Assembly (NCBI RefSeq): GCF_946221105.1
Contig: NZ_CAMICL010000011.1
Location: forward strand, 1 to 47,993
Source: an uncultured Corynebacterium sp.
GTDB taxonomy: Bacteria; Actinomycetota; Actinomycetes; Mycobacteriales; Mycobacteriaceae
DNA length: 47,993 bases
Direction of reading: 5' to 3'
Part shown: one piece after another, positions 17,978 through 25,760 of the stretch
How positions within the stretch are numbered: the stretch's first letter is position 1
How the letters are laid out: the number at the start of each line of letters is the position of its first letter
The notes under the pieces: generated by a model
Seen by the model: only the letters and a program-made list of their open reading frames with translations
Databases searched by the model: none
Told to the model about the DNA's origin: nothing
Made by a program: the position numbers and the translations under genes

Positions 17978-18751
17978 ATGGGTGAAACGGAAATCACATG
18001 TGCGGCCGGCACCATCGTGGGCACTGTCCGCGATAACGCGAGGCTTTTCGACGCCATCCCGTTCCTGGGAAAGGCGCACCCCTTCGACGATCCGGTGGCC
18101 TTGAAGCAGGGATTGCTTATCGACGCCATCGCGCCGCACCCCAACGCCCTCTCCGTGAGTGCCCCGCTTAGCGCGCGGGCGGGGACCGACTGCCCGGTGA
18201 TTGTCTGGCTCTCCCAGCCGGCCGAGCTGGGCGACGGATTCGTCCACGTGCACGTGCCCCACCGCGACGGCTTCGAAGGGTTCCTCCCCTTTGCCGCGGA
18301 CGCCATCGGGCACTTCCGCGGCGTCGCCGACGTTCAACTCGCGCTGCAATGGATCCAGCGCAACATCGAGGCCTTCGGCGGCGATCCCACCAACGTCACC
18401 GTCGTCGGCGACGGCGAGGAGGCGGCGGTGGCGCTGTGGCTGTGCCGGCGCGACCACTACGCCGGCGAGTTCCGCCGCGTCTGGGCCGCGGACCCGGTCT
18501 TCCCGCGCGCGCCGTACGAGAAACGCAAGTGGATCGTGCGCTACCTGCTGTCCGCGCCGCTCACGCGCGCCAAGCTCAACGAGTTGGCGGAAAATCGGCC
18601 TGGCAGGGTGGGGCGGAGCTACCGTCGATACGCAAAGTTCTTCGGACCAATGGGACCGCAGCCCCACGACGCCTCCGAGCTCTCAGAGCTCGCGGTGGTG
18701 CGAGTGGAAGACTCGCTGGACCCCGGCGCGATCGCGGAGTTTGCCCGCTAG
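17978..18751 (+). CDS. Carboxylesterase type B-like protein lacking the catalytic serine
   Basis: The N-terminal AGTIVGTVRDNARLFDAIPFLG and the stretch DVQLALQWIQRNIEAFGGDPTNVTVVG align well with type B carboxylesterases. In those enzymes the latter leads into the nucleophile elbow GESAGG. Here the elbow reads G144-D145-G146-E147-E148, so the serine position is Gly146. At 257 residues it is about half the family length, and the C-terminal part carrying the His of the triad is missing or unrecognisable. It is therefore probably a non-catalytic homologue, or a decayed but open gene. Start: leaderless ATG 17978 after TACGAT. It contains repeat copy B (18607-18646) and one 11-mer at 18115-18125. 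The stop shares CTAG with the convergent lipoprotein. Confidence 0.75.
   Translation: MGETEITCAAGTIVGTVRDNARLFDAIPFLGKAHPFDDPVALKQGLLIDAIAPHPNALSVSAPLSARAGTDCPVIVWLSQPAELGDGFVHVHVPHRDGFEGFLPFAADAIGHFRGVADVQLALQWIQRNIEAFGGDPTNVTVVGDGEEAAVALWLCRRDHYAGEFRRVWAADPVFPRAPYEKRKWIVRYLLSAPLTRAKLNELAENRPGRVGRSYRRYAKFFGPMGPQPHDASELSELAVVRVEDSLDPGAIAEFAR
18607..18646. repeat. Dispersed ~40-bp repeat, copy B (inside the esterase-like gene)
   Basis: Partner of 7862-7904: GGTGGGGCGGAGCT, 3 nt, GTCGATACGC, AAAGTTCTTCGGA. It encodes RVGRSYRRYAKFFG here, a basic stretch without esterase similarity, so it may be an inserted sequence. Confidence 0.7.
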
Positions 18752-19344
18752 TTGTTCAAGTTGCCCTTGAAGGTGACGTTGCCGATGGTGAACTCTGCGT
18801 CCCACAGGTTGCTGGTGGACACGTCGAACGGGAACTTCGCGTTCACGGTCGCGCCCGGGCCCAGCGGGCGGTCCAGGCCCACGATGTCCACGCCGGCCTC
18901 CTCCGCGATGGGCATGAACTTCGCGTCCTTCATGTCCGGGTTGGAGGTGGAGTTGACGTTGTAGCGCAGCTTCGGCTCGAGCGCGTCCTCCGGCAGCGGC
19001 GCGTCCGACTCGTTGGTGATCGCCACCACCACAACCGAGCCGCCGTTCGGCGCGTACGAGGAGCCCTGCCACTTATACGACAGCTCCATCGCCGGGTCCT
19101 TCACGCGCTCGCCGTCGGTTTTGTCGCTGACCAACGGGTCCGCCTCGTTGACCTCGAAGGGCTTGCGCTGGACACCGATGCGGTCGTCCGCCTGGCCCTG
19201 CGGGGCGTCCTCGGCGGCGGTGACCTGGGTGGAGCTGATGGTGTCCTCCCCCATCTCGGCGTCCGCGCAGGCGGAAAGCGCCAAGGCGGCTGCCAGGGCT
19301 GCGGCGGTCAGGGCGGCCTTGGGGCGGCGGGTGCGGTGGGACAT
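18748..19344 (-). CDS. Putative lipoprotein with a DUF4352-like domain
   Basis: The 198 residues begin with a lipoprotein signal (RTRR, hydrophobic core, lipobox LSAC with Cys26), so the protein is likely anchored outside the membrane. After a 50-residue acidic linker there is a beta-rich domain (GGSVVVVAITNESDAPL ... GATVNAKFPFDV ... WDAEFTIGNVTF) that resembles the immunoglobulin-like DUF4352/telomeric-repeat-type extracellular domain. That assignment is tentative. ATG 19344 has AGAAGAGG upstream. It is divergent from the ABC exporter (74-bp gap) and convergent on the esterase-like gene with a shared CTAG. Function is unknown. Confidence 0.75.
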   Translation of the reverse strand: MSHRTRRPKAALTAAALAAALALSACADAEMGEDTISSTQVTAAEDAPQGQADDRIGVQRKPFEVNEADPLVSDKTDGERVKDPAMELSYKWQGSSYAPNGGSVVVVAITNESDAPLPEDALEPKLRYNVNSTSNPDMKDAKFMPIAEEAGVDIVGLDRPLGPGATVNAKFPFDVSTSNLWDAEFTIGNVTFKGNLNN

Positions 19345-19418
19345 GTGCGCCTCTTCTTTTGTCGCGGTGGTTTTGACAGTTCTGCCCCACTTTACAGCCC
19401 TAGTAGCGTGTCGAAATT

Positions 19419-21293
19419 ATGCAGTCTTTGATGCGCGTTGTCCGCAGCGCTTCCGCCCTCTGGCCGTTCTATGTCGCCGTTGTGGCGGTCTCGACGCTGG
19501 TGGCTGGTCTGGGTTTGGTCACCCCGTTTTTGTTGCGGGAGGCGACGGACACCATCGTGGCCAAGCTTGGCGACGCCTCCCTGCCCGACCCCACCCGCAC
19601 CGTCATCTGGCTCGCCGTGGCACTCTTCGCCGCCGAGGCGTTGGCATCCGTGCTGCGCAACGTCTCCGGCTACTTGGGCGACGTGATGGTCGCCCGGATC
19701 CGCCAGATCCTGTCCACCCGGTACTTTGCCAAGCTGCTGGCGCTGCCGCAGCGCTACTACGACAACCAGGTCACCGGCACGATCATCGCCAGGCTGGACC
19801 GCTCGATCGCCAACGTCACGCAGTTCATCCAGTCCTTCACCAACAATTTCCTGCCCATGCTGATGCAGGTGGTGGCGATTCTGGGCATCACCGCCTACTA
19901 CTACTGGCCGCTGACCGTGCTGCTGGCGTTGCTGTTCCCGCTGTACACCTGGCTCACCGCGCTGACGTCGAAGCGCTGGCAGGTGTTTGAGAAGGAGAAA
20001 AACGCCAACATCGACGAGGGCAACGGCCGCTTCGCCGAGGTCGTGGGCCAGGTGAAGGTGACCAAGTCCTACGGCGCGGAGGTGCGCGAGCTGGAGAAGT
20101 TCGGCCGCCACTACACCAACACCGTGGACATCACCCGCCCCCAGTCGCGCTGGTGGCACTCCATGGACACGCTGCGCGGCGTGGCCATGAACCTGATCTT
20201 CTTGGGCATCTACCTCATCCTGTTCACCCGCACGCTGAACGGGCATTTCACGGTCGGCGAGATGGTCATGCTCATCCAGATGGTCACCATGGCGCGCCAG
20301 CCGGTGACGATGATGAGCTGGATCGTGGATTCCGCGCAGCGTGCCATCGCCGGCTCGCGCGACTACTTCAAGGTCATGGACGAGCCGGTCGAGCCGACGG
20401 CGAACCGGCAGCTCGTCGAGGCGACGAAGGCGTCGGGCATGCCGGAGGTCGTCGCAAAGCAGCAGGCCCCTTTGCAGGTGCGCGAGCCCGTGATCGCGTT
20501 CGAGGACGTCACCTTCGAGTATTTGGAGGGCGAGCCTGTGCTTCACGACGTCAACTTCGCCGCCCACGAAGGCGAAACCATCGCGCTTGTCGGCGAATCC
20601 GGTGGCGGCAAGTCCACCATTGTGAACCTGCTGCTGGGCCTGTACCCCATCACCCGCGGCCGGCTGCGCGTGTGCGGCGAGGAGCTGTCGGAGCTGGACG
20701 TGGAGAAGCTGCGCGCCACCACCGGCGTGGTGTTCCAGGAGGCGGCGCTGTTTTCCGGGTCCGTGTTTGAGAACATCGCCTACGGCAAGCCGGATGCGAC
20801 GCTGGAGGAAGTCGTGGAGGTGGCGAAGCGGGCGAACGCGCACGAGTTCATTATGAAGTTCGCCGACGGCTACGACACCGTCATCGGCGAGCGCGGCCTG
20901 CGCCTTTCCGGCGGGCAGCGCCAGCGCGTGGCCGTGGCGCGCGCGATGCTCAAGGACGCGCCGATCCTGATCCTCGACGAGGCCACCTCCGCCCTGGACA
21001 CCAAGGCCGAGCGCGCCGTGCAGGCCGGGCTGGACCAGCTCATGGAGGGCCGCACCACCATCATGATCGCGCACCGGCTGTCCACCATCGCGGGTGTGGA
21101 CACGATCATCACACTTCGCGACGGCCACGTCGACGAAATCGGCTCACCTTCCGAGCTGGCCGTCTCCGGCGGCATCTACTCCGAGCTCTTGCGCCTGACC
21201 GCGTCGTCGTCCGCCGCGGACCGGGAGCGCCTGAAGGCGTTCGGGTTCCACGTCGACGGCGCCGACGGGGAGGAGGAAAGCGACGCGGACTAG
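19419..21293 (+). CDS. ABC exporter, fused membrane and ATPase domains
   Basis: The 624-residue half-transporter has an N-terminal six-helix exporter domain (about 15-315) and an ATPase domain with Walker A GESGGGKST (about 392), signature LSGGQRQRV (about 497), Walker B ILILDEATSALD (about 517-528) and the switch His in IMIAHRLSTI. It should act as a homodimer. Drug, lipid or peptide cargo cannot be told from sequence. ATG 19419 is 9 nt past a TAGCGT box (19404-19409), giving at most a leader of one or two bases. The acidic tail (DGEEESDAD) ends at TAG, sharing CTAG with vapC. Confidence 0.9.
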   Translation: MQSLMRVVRSASALWPFYVAVVAVSTLVAGLGLVTPFLLREATDTIVAKLGDASLPDPTRTVIWLAVALFAAEALASVLRNVSGYLGDVMVARIRQILSTRYFAKLLALPQRYYDNQVTGTIIARLDRSIANVTQFIQSFTNNFLPMLMQVVAILGITAYYYWPLTVLLALLFPLYTWLTALTSKRWQVFEKEKNANIDEGNGRFAEVVGQVKVTKSYGAEVRELEKFGRHYTNTVDITRPQSRWWHSMDTLRGVAMNLIFLGIYLILFTRTLNGHFTVGEMVMLIQMVTMARQPVTMMSWIVDSAQRAIAGSRDYFKVMDEPVEPTANRQLVEATKASGMPEVVAKQQAPLQVREPVIAFEDVTFEYLEGEPVLHDVNFAAHEGETIALVGESGGGKSTIVNLLLGLYPITRGRLRVCGEELSELDVEKLRATTGVVFQEAALFSGSVFENIAYGKPDATLEEVVEVAKRANAHEFIMKFADGYDTVIGERGLRLSGGQRQRVAVARAMLKDAPILILDEATSALDTKAERAVQAGLDQLMEGRTTIMIAHRLSTIAGVDTIITLRDGHVDEIGSPSELAVSGGIYSELLRLTASSSAADRERLKAFGFHVDGADGEEESDAD

Positions 21294-21685
21294 ATTGCGA
21301 CTATCCTGATCAGCTCTTCGAGACCCCGAAAATCAGCTGGGTTGCGAGTGTAAAGGTCGAGGCCCTCAGCCATCGCGCAGCTCGCGATCAGCAGATCGAA
21401 TGCTCGACGCGCCGGTTTCCTACCCGACCGGATCACCGCAGCGTAAATGACCGCATAGGCCTGAGCAGCGCGTGCATCAAAAGGAATGCAGTCGACGAGT
21501 TCGCCAATTACATGCGCTTGATTCGCCCGCCTCGCTACTTCAACGGGATCCTTCGCTGCCGCTGGGCCAGCTTGAATTTCCGCCAAGGTGATAGCTGAGA
21601 TGGACCACGAGTCTGGGAGCGTCTCCGGATCTATCTCGTCGAGGGAAAACAACACAGACGTATCAAGTAGACCCTTGCTACCCAC
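21290..21685 (-). CDS. vapC: PIN-domain toxin (VapC family)
   Basis: VapC toxins are Mg2+-dependent RNases. The 131-residue protein has the PIN acidic residues Asp8 (LLDTSV), Glu36 (ITLAEIQAG), Asp97 (RRAFDLLIAS) and a C-terminal TRNPADF with Asp118. The frame extends to a TTG at 21694, but I choose GTG 21685, which overlaps the antitoxin stop (GTGGGTAG) and has AAGG 11 nt upstream. The target RNA is unknown. A+T content is visibly higher than in neighbouring genes, which fits an acquired module. The stop shares CTAG with the ABC exporter. Confidence 0.88.
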   Translation of the reverse strand: MGSKGLLDTSVLFSLDEIDPETLPDSWSISAITLAEIQAGPAAAKDPVEVARRANQAHVIGELVDCIPFDARAAQAYAVIYAAVIRSGRKPARRAFDLLIASCAMAEGLDLYTRNPADFRGLEELIRIVAI

Positions 21686-21932
21686 GGGTCTCAATACCTT
21701 GATCTACGTACGCGTCGATGTCTTCTCGGAACTGTTTGAAGTCCACCTTCTGAGCCCCTTTGAGGGCAGCAATCAGGTCGTCTTTCCTCGCAAACCTCGG
21801 CTTCTTCAGTGGCCGCAGCTCCCCCACAGGATGCGAATTGCTGGTGATCACGAATGTTTCCCCCTTATCTAACGCGCGCATGATCCGCCCACTGTCGTTT
21901 CTCAACTCTCGCTGGCTGATCATCTCTGTCAT
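21678..21932 (-). CDS. Antitoxin, Phd/YefM family
   Basis: These 84 residues begin with the Phd/YefM fold (ISQRELRNDSGRIMRALDKG, FVITSNSHPVGELRPL), which binds DNA. A C-terminal tail (about 52-84, DLIAALKGAQKVDFKQFRED) should wrap the toxin. The pair probably represses its own promoter. ATG 21932 is preceded by TACGGT (21939-21944) at 6 nt, so the antitoxin mRNA is probably leaderless while the toxin depends on coupling. A longer open frame upstream (to 23063) is a shadow of aecD. Confidence 0.88.
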   Translation of the reverse strand: MTEMISQRELRNDSGRIMRALDKGETFVITSNSHPVGELRPLKKPRFARKDDLIAALKGAQKVDFKQFREDIDAYVDQGIETRG

Positions 21933-21938
21933 GATCCG

Positions 21939-22018
21939 ACCGTAGCACCGTGTGCCACCATGAGGAAGGGGTACCTCCGAATCAAACTGTCGAGTCATTC
22001 CCACCCCGGCGCTACCGT
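21939..22018. promoter_or_regulatory. Divergent promoters of vapB-type antitoxin (-) and aecD (+)
   Basis: Minus: TACGGT 21939-21944, 6 nt before ATG 21932. Plus: TACCGT 22013-22018, 7 nt before ATG 22026. The 68 bp between the boxes could hold antitoxin operator sites, but I saw no strong palindrome. Confidence 0.5.
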
Positions 22019-22025
22019 AGGCCCC

Positions 22026-23147
22026 ATGCAATTCCCCGACCTTCACACCCTGCAAGCCCGCGGCACGAGGAAGTGGACGCAGTTCAACCCTGACGTGCTG
22101 CCGCTGTTTATCGCGGAGAGCGATTTTCCCACCGCGCCCGCTGTGAAGCAGGCGATCGTGGACGCCGCCGAGCGCGAGATGTTCGGCTACACCCCTGCCC
22201 CGCACGCGCACCGTCTCGGCGAGGCGGTCGCTGACTTCTACGCGGACCGCTACGGCTGGCGCCCGGACGCGGAGAAGATCTTCCCGGTCGCGGACGTGGT
22301 GCGCGGCGTGATGCTGGCCATCCAGTACTTCACCGAGGGCGATGTGGTGGTCCCGGTCCCCGCCTACTTCCCGTTCTTGGATGTCGCGGAGGTCGCGGGG
22401 CGGAAGCGTGTCGACGTCAGCTCCGCCGGGGGCCTCGACCTGGCGGAAGTGGAAACCGCGTTCCAAAACGGAGCGGGCAGCATCATCGTGACCAACCCGT
22501 TCAACCCGGGCGGCTACGTCTTCACCGAATCGCAGCTCGACGAGGTCTGCGCGTTGGCGCGCAAGTATGACGCCCGGGTGATCGTGGACGAGATTCACGC
22601 CCCGCTGGTCTACGACGGCACCCACGTCTGCGCCGCGGCGAACAACCCGGACGTGTGCATAACGGTCACCGCGACGTCCAAGGCGTGGAACGTCGCGGGG
22701 CTCAAGTGCGCGCAGCTGATCTTCTCCAACGACGAGGACGTGCGAACCTGGAACGCAATGTCGGGCGTGGCCAAGGACGGCGTGGGCACCCTCGGCATCG
22801 TCGCGGCGGAGGCCTGCTACGACCACGGCCGCGAGTTCTTGGACGAGGAGATCGCGCAGCTCAAGGCCAACCGCGACTGGCTGGTGGAAAACCTGCCGAA
22901 GGCGGTGCCGGGCATCGAGATTGAGGTGCCGGCGGCGACCTACCTGATGTTCCTGAGCTTCAAGAACACCAAGCTTGTCGACGAAAAACCCGCCGCGTGG
23001 CTGCGCCGCCACGCCAAGGTGGCCATGAACGAGGGCGTCGACTTCGGACCCGGCGGCGAGCACCGCGCGCGAATGAACTTCGCCACGTCGCCGGAGATCC
23101 TGGAGGAGGCGGTGCGGCGGATAGGCGGAGCCGTCGAAAAGCTCTAG
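22026..23147 (+). CDS. aecD: Cystathionine beta-lyase / C-S lyase (MalY/PatB type)
   Basis: This PLP-dependent fold-type I enzyme splits cystathionine and related S-conjugates (such as aminoethylcysteine) to thiol, pyruvate and ammonia. The PLP-binding Lys is in TATSKAWNVAGLK (about Lys219), with VTNPFNPGG and VDEIHAPLVYDG (Asp/Tyr binding the cofactor) before it and RMNFATSPE with the carboxylate Arg at the end. 373 residues. ATG 22026 is 7 nt after TACCGT, so it is leaderless; the longer frame to 21960 lacks support. In C. glutamicum aecD is followed by brnQ, as here, which supports the name. Confidence 0.9.
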   Translation: MQFPDLHTLQARGTRKWTQFNPDVLPLFIAESDFPTAPAVKQAIVDAAEREMFGYTPAPHAHRLGEAVADFYADRYGWRPDAEKIFPVADVVRGVMLAIQYFTEGDVVVPVPAYFPFLDVAEVAGRKRVDVSSAGGLDLAEVETAFQNGAGSIIVTNPFNPGGYVFTESQLDEVCALARKYDARVIVDEIHAPLVYDGTHVCAAANNPDVCITVTATSKAWNVAGLKCAQLIFSNDEDVRTWNAMSGVAKDGVGTLGIVAAEACYDHGREFLDEEIAQLKANRDWLVENLPKAVPGIEIEVPAATYLMFLSFKNTKLVDEKPAAWLRRHAKVAMNEGVDFGPGGEHRARMNFATSPEILEEAVRRIGGAVEKL

Positions 23148-23193
23148 CGTTTCACTTTATGGAACCTTATTCCCATCTGACGGTCGGGTGGTC

Positions 23194-23199
23194 TACACT
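23194..23199 (+). promoter_or_regulatory. -10 box of brnQ
   Basis: TACACT lies 35 nt before ATG 23235, giving a leader of about 30 nt that holds the RBS AGAGGAA (23221-23228 region). TTCCCA 18 nt upstream is a poor -35. Confidence 0.5.
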
Positions 23200-23234
23200 C
23201 TAGGGAACTTCAACCCAACTAGAGAGGAACGACC

Positions 23235-24665
23235 ATGGGTTCCACAGTGGTGCCACAGCCTGAAGGCGGCCAGAAGCGCTCCACCAGCGCGATCGTCGTC
23301 ACCGGCCTTGCGCTGTTTTCGATGTTCTTCGGCGCGGGCAACCTCATCTTCCCGCCCATGCTGGCCGTGAACGCGGGCGACAACTTCTGGCCGGCGCTGA
23401 TCGGCTTCCTCACCACCGCTTCACTGCTGCCGGTGCTGGCCGTGATCGCCATTGCGCTGTCCGGCTCGAACCTGCGCGACCTGGCGCAGCGCGCCGGCTC
23501 CATCTTCGGCGTGGTCTTCCCGGTGCTGGCGTACTTGTCCATCGGCGCGTTTTACGCGCTGCCGCGCACCGGCGCCGTCTCTTTTGAAACGGCCATCACC
23601 CCGCTGTTCGGCCTCGAATCCTTTGCCTCGTCCGCCGTGTTCAACGTGGTGTTCTTCGGCATCGCGCTGGCGCTGTCCTGGAACCCCACCACGATCATGG
23701 AGAAGCTGGGCAAGTTCCTCACCCCGGCGCTTCTGGTGCTGCTGGTCGTGATGATTTCCGTGGCCGCGTTCCGCTGGTCCGCTGAACCGGCCACCCCGAG
23801 TGAGCCGTACAACGACGGCCCGCTGACCGCCGGCCTGCTCGAGGGCTACCTGACCATGGACTCCATCGCCGCGCTGGCGTTTTCCATCGTGGTCATCTCC
23901 ACCCTGCGCCACCGCGGCTTCAGCGAGGGCAAGGAGCTTGTCAACGGCACCATCGCCGCAGGTGTCGGCGCAGGCCTGATGCTGGGCCTGGTCTACATCG
24001 GCTTGGGGCTGATCGGCCGCGTGATGCCGAACGCCGGCGAGTTCGATAACGGTGCCGGCCTGCTTGCCGAGGCCGCGAACCTGACCATGGGCGGCGCCGG
24101 CCAGGCCGTGTTCTCCGCCATCGTGCTTTTGGCCTGCCTGACCACTGCGGTGGGCCTGATCACCGCAACCGGCGAGTACTTCTCCGAGCAGTTCCCCGGC
24201 TCGTACCACGTCTGGGCTGTGATCTTCGCGGTGACCTCCATGATCATCGCCACGCAGGGCCTGGAGTTCGTCATGGCGATCGCCGCGCCGGTGATCGGCT
24301 TCCTCTACCCGCCGGCGATCACCCTGATCGCGCTGACGCTGATCGAGCCGGCGTTCCGCGCCCGCACCCGCTTCAGCTGGGCATTCTTCCTGCCGCTGTG
24401 GACGGCCGTGGTGTGGTCCGCGATCGAGACGTTGATCTCGCTGGAGTGGGGCGCCGACGCCCTGACCCCGATTGTTGCGTGGGCACCGATGTTCGACGCC
24501 GGCCTCGGCTGGGTCGTGCCGGTGGTCATCGCCTTCGTCGTCGGCCTGGTCGTGGATTTTGTCCGCCCCAAGCCCGCCATGATCCCGGGCACGATGGAAT
24601 CCGTCGAGGGCGAGGACCTCTCGGCGGAGGGCGACGCTGTCCCCGTCCTGCAGGCAAAGGACTAG
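23235..24665 (+). CDS. brnQ: Branched-chain amino acid uptake carrier BrnQ
   Basis: This is a sodium- or proton-coupled secondary carrier for isoleucine, leucine and valine (LIVCS family), and in corynebacteria also a methionine route. The 476 residues have about 12 hydrophobic spans. FSMFFGAGNLIFPPML near the N-terminus and the WNPTTIMEKLGKFLTP loop are the clearest family marks. The N-terminal 15 residues and the acidic tail are cytoplasmic. Its place behind aecD matches C. glutamicum and links sulfur amino acid cleavage with amino acid uptake. Confidence 0.93.
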   Translation: MGSTVVPQPEGGQKRSTSAIVVTGLALFSMFFGAGNLIFPPMLAVNAGDNFWPALIGFLTTASLLPVLAVIAIALSGSNLRDLAQRAGSIFGVVFPVLAYLSIGAFYALPRTGAVSFETAITPLFGLESFASSAVFNVVFFGIALALSWNPTTIMEKLGKFLTPALLVLLVVMISVAAFRWSAEPATPSEPYNDGPLTAGLLEGYLTMDSIAALAFSIVVISTLRHRGFSEGKELVNGTIAAGVGAGLMLGLVYIGLGLIGRVMPNAGEFDNGAGLLAEAANLTMGGAGQAVFSAIVLLACLTTAVGLITATGEYFSEQFPGSYHVWAVIFAVTSMIIATQGLEFVMAIAAPVIGFLYPPAITLIALTLIEPAFRARTRFSWAFFLPLWTAVVWSAIETLISLEWGADALTPIVAWAPMFDAGLGWVVPVVIAFVVGLVVDFVRPKPAMIPGTMESVEGEDLSAEGDAVPVLQAKD

Positions 24666-24671
24666 TACGGT
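24666..24671 (+). promoter_or_regulatory. -10 box of the luciferase-like monooxygenase gene
   Basis: TACGGT begins directly after the brnQ TAG stop (24663-24665) and ends 7 nt before ATG 24679, predicting a leaderless transcript starting at the ATG. Confidence 0.55.
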
Positions 24672-24678
24672 GGGGCGC

Positions 24679-25683
24679 ATGAACGCCCCACTTTCCCTCA
24701 TCGATTTCTGCACCCGCTACCCCGGCGAATCCGTCGGCGAGGCGACGCAGCGCTCCGTGGCCTTCGCCCAGCAGGCGGAGGCCTTAGGCTATTCGCGCAT
24801 CTGGTACGCGGAGCACCACAACATGTCCAGCATCGTCTCCTCCTCGCCGGCGGTGCTGATCAGCCACATCGGCGCGAAGACCAGCCGCATCCGGTTGGGC
24901 GCCGGCGGCGTGATGCTGCCGAACCACTCCCCGTATGTCATCGCCGAGCAGTTCGGCATGCTGGAGGAACTCTACCCCGGCCGCATCGACCTGGGCCTGG
25001 GCCGCGCGCCCGGCACCGACCAGCAGACCCTGGGCCGGGCGCTGCGCCGCGACCCCCGCGCCGCGGAGAACTTCCCGCAGGACGTGCAAGAGCTGCAGGC
25101 GTGGCTGTCCAACCAGTCGCCGCTGCCGGGCGTGACCGCGATGCCGGGCTTTAACACCAACGTCCCGCTGATCATCCTGGGCTCGTCCATGTTCGGCGCG
25201 TCTCTGGCCGCGCAGCTGGGCCTGCCGTACGCGTTCGCCTCCCACTTCGCCCCGCAGCACCTGGAGCAGGCCACCGCCTACTACCGCGAAAACTACCAGC
25301 CGTCCGAGCGCTACCCGGAGCCGTACTGCATCGCCGCGGTCAACGTCACCGCCGCCGATACCGAAGAGGACGCGAAACGCCAGACGAAGGTGGTGCACCG
25401 CAACCGCGTGCGCGCGTTTATGGGCCGGCAGGGCAAGCAGCTTTCCGACGACCAGCTGGACACCGTGGTCAATTCCTACCAGGGCCGCCAGATCATCGAC
25501 ATGCTGCGCTACACCGCCGAGGGCACCGGCGAGCAGGTCGTCGAGCACTTGGAGGCGTTCCGCACAACCGCTCAGGCGGACGAGTTGATGATTTCGCTGC
25601 AGGCCGGCAGCCACGACGAGGTGAGCCGGTCCATGGAGATCCTCGCCGAAGCGTGGGGCCAATCGGGACAAGCCTCCAACTAA
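24679..25683 (+). CDS. Luciferase-like (LLM class) flavin-dependent monooxygenase
   Basis: The 334-residue protein has a bacterial luciferase-like TIM barrel. LGYSRIWYAEHHNM, SRIRLGAGGVMLPNHSPY and ELYPGRIDLGLGRAPGTD are the usual FMN/substrate-site segments of the alkanal monooxygenase-like single-subunit group. It would use FMNH2 and O2; the substrate is unknown. A gene of this kind follows brnQ in C. glutamicum as well. The frame extends to 24670, but ATG 24679 fits the promoter. Confidence 0.88.
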   Translation: MNAPLSLIDFCTRYPGESVGEATQRSVAFAQQAEALGYSRIWYAEHHNMSSIVSSSPAVLISHIGAKTSRIRLGAGGVMLPNHSPYVIAEQFGMLEELYPGRIDLGLGRAPGTDQQTLGRALRRDPRAAENFPQDVQELQAWLSNQSPLPGVTAMPGFNTNVPLIILGSSMFGASLAAQLGLPYAFASHFAPQHLEQATAYYRENYQPSERYPEPYCIAAVNVTAADTEEDAKRQTKVVHRNRVRAFMGRQGKQLSDDQLDTVVNSYQGRQIIDMLRYTAEGTGEQVVEHLEAFRTTAQADELMISLQAGSHDEVSRSMEILAEAWGQSGQASN

Positions 25684-25708
25684 TAGGAGTTATTCGTCGG
25701 CTGGTTTA

Positions 25709-25725
25709 GTATCGGGTGTCGATAC
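25709..25725. promoter_or_regulatory. Palindromic operator candidate at the gntR promoter
   Basis: GTATCG-N5-CGATAC is a perfect 6-bp inverted repeat. It overlaps the -10 candidate TAGTAT (25707-25712) and the expected transcription start, 36 nt before the regulator's ATG. The placement fits autorepression by the GntR protein. The same palindrome was not found elsewhere in the window. Confidence 0.55.
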
Positions 25726-25760
25726 ATTCCCGGTTGTCTAAGAAGGACGTGATTCCGCCC

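Noticed and set aside
21933..23063. Long N-terminal extension of the antitoxin frame
   Set aside because: It lies wholly opposite aecD. The Phd/YefM fold begins at ATG 21932, with a promoter box 6 nt upstream.
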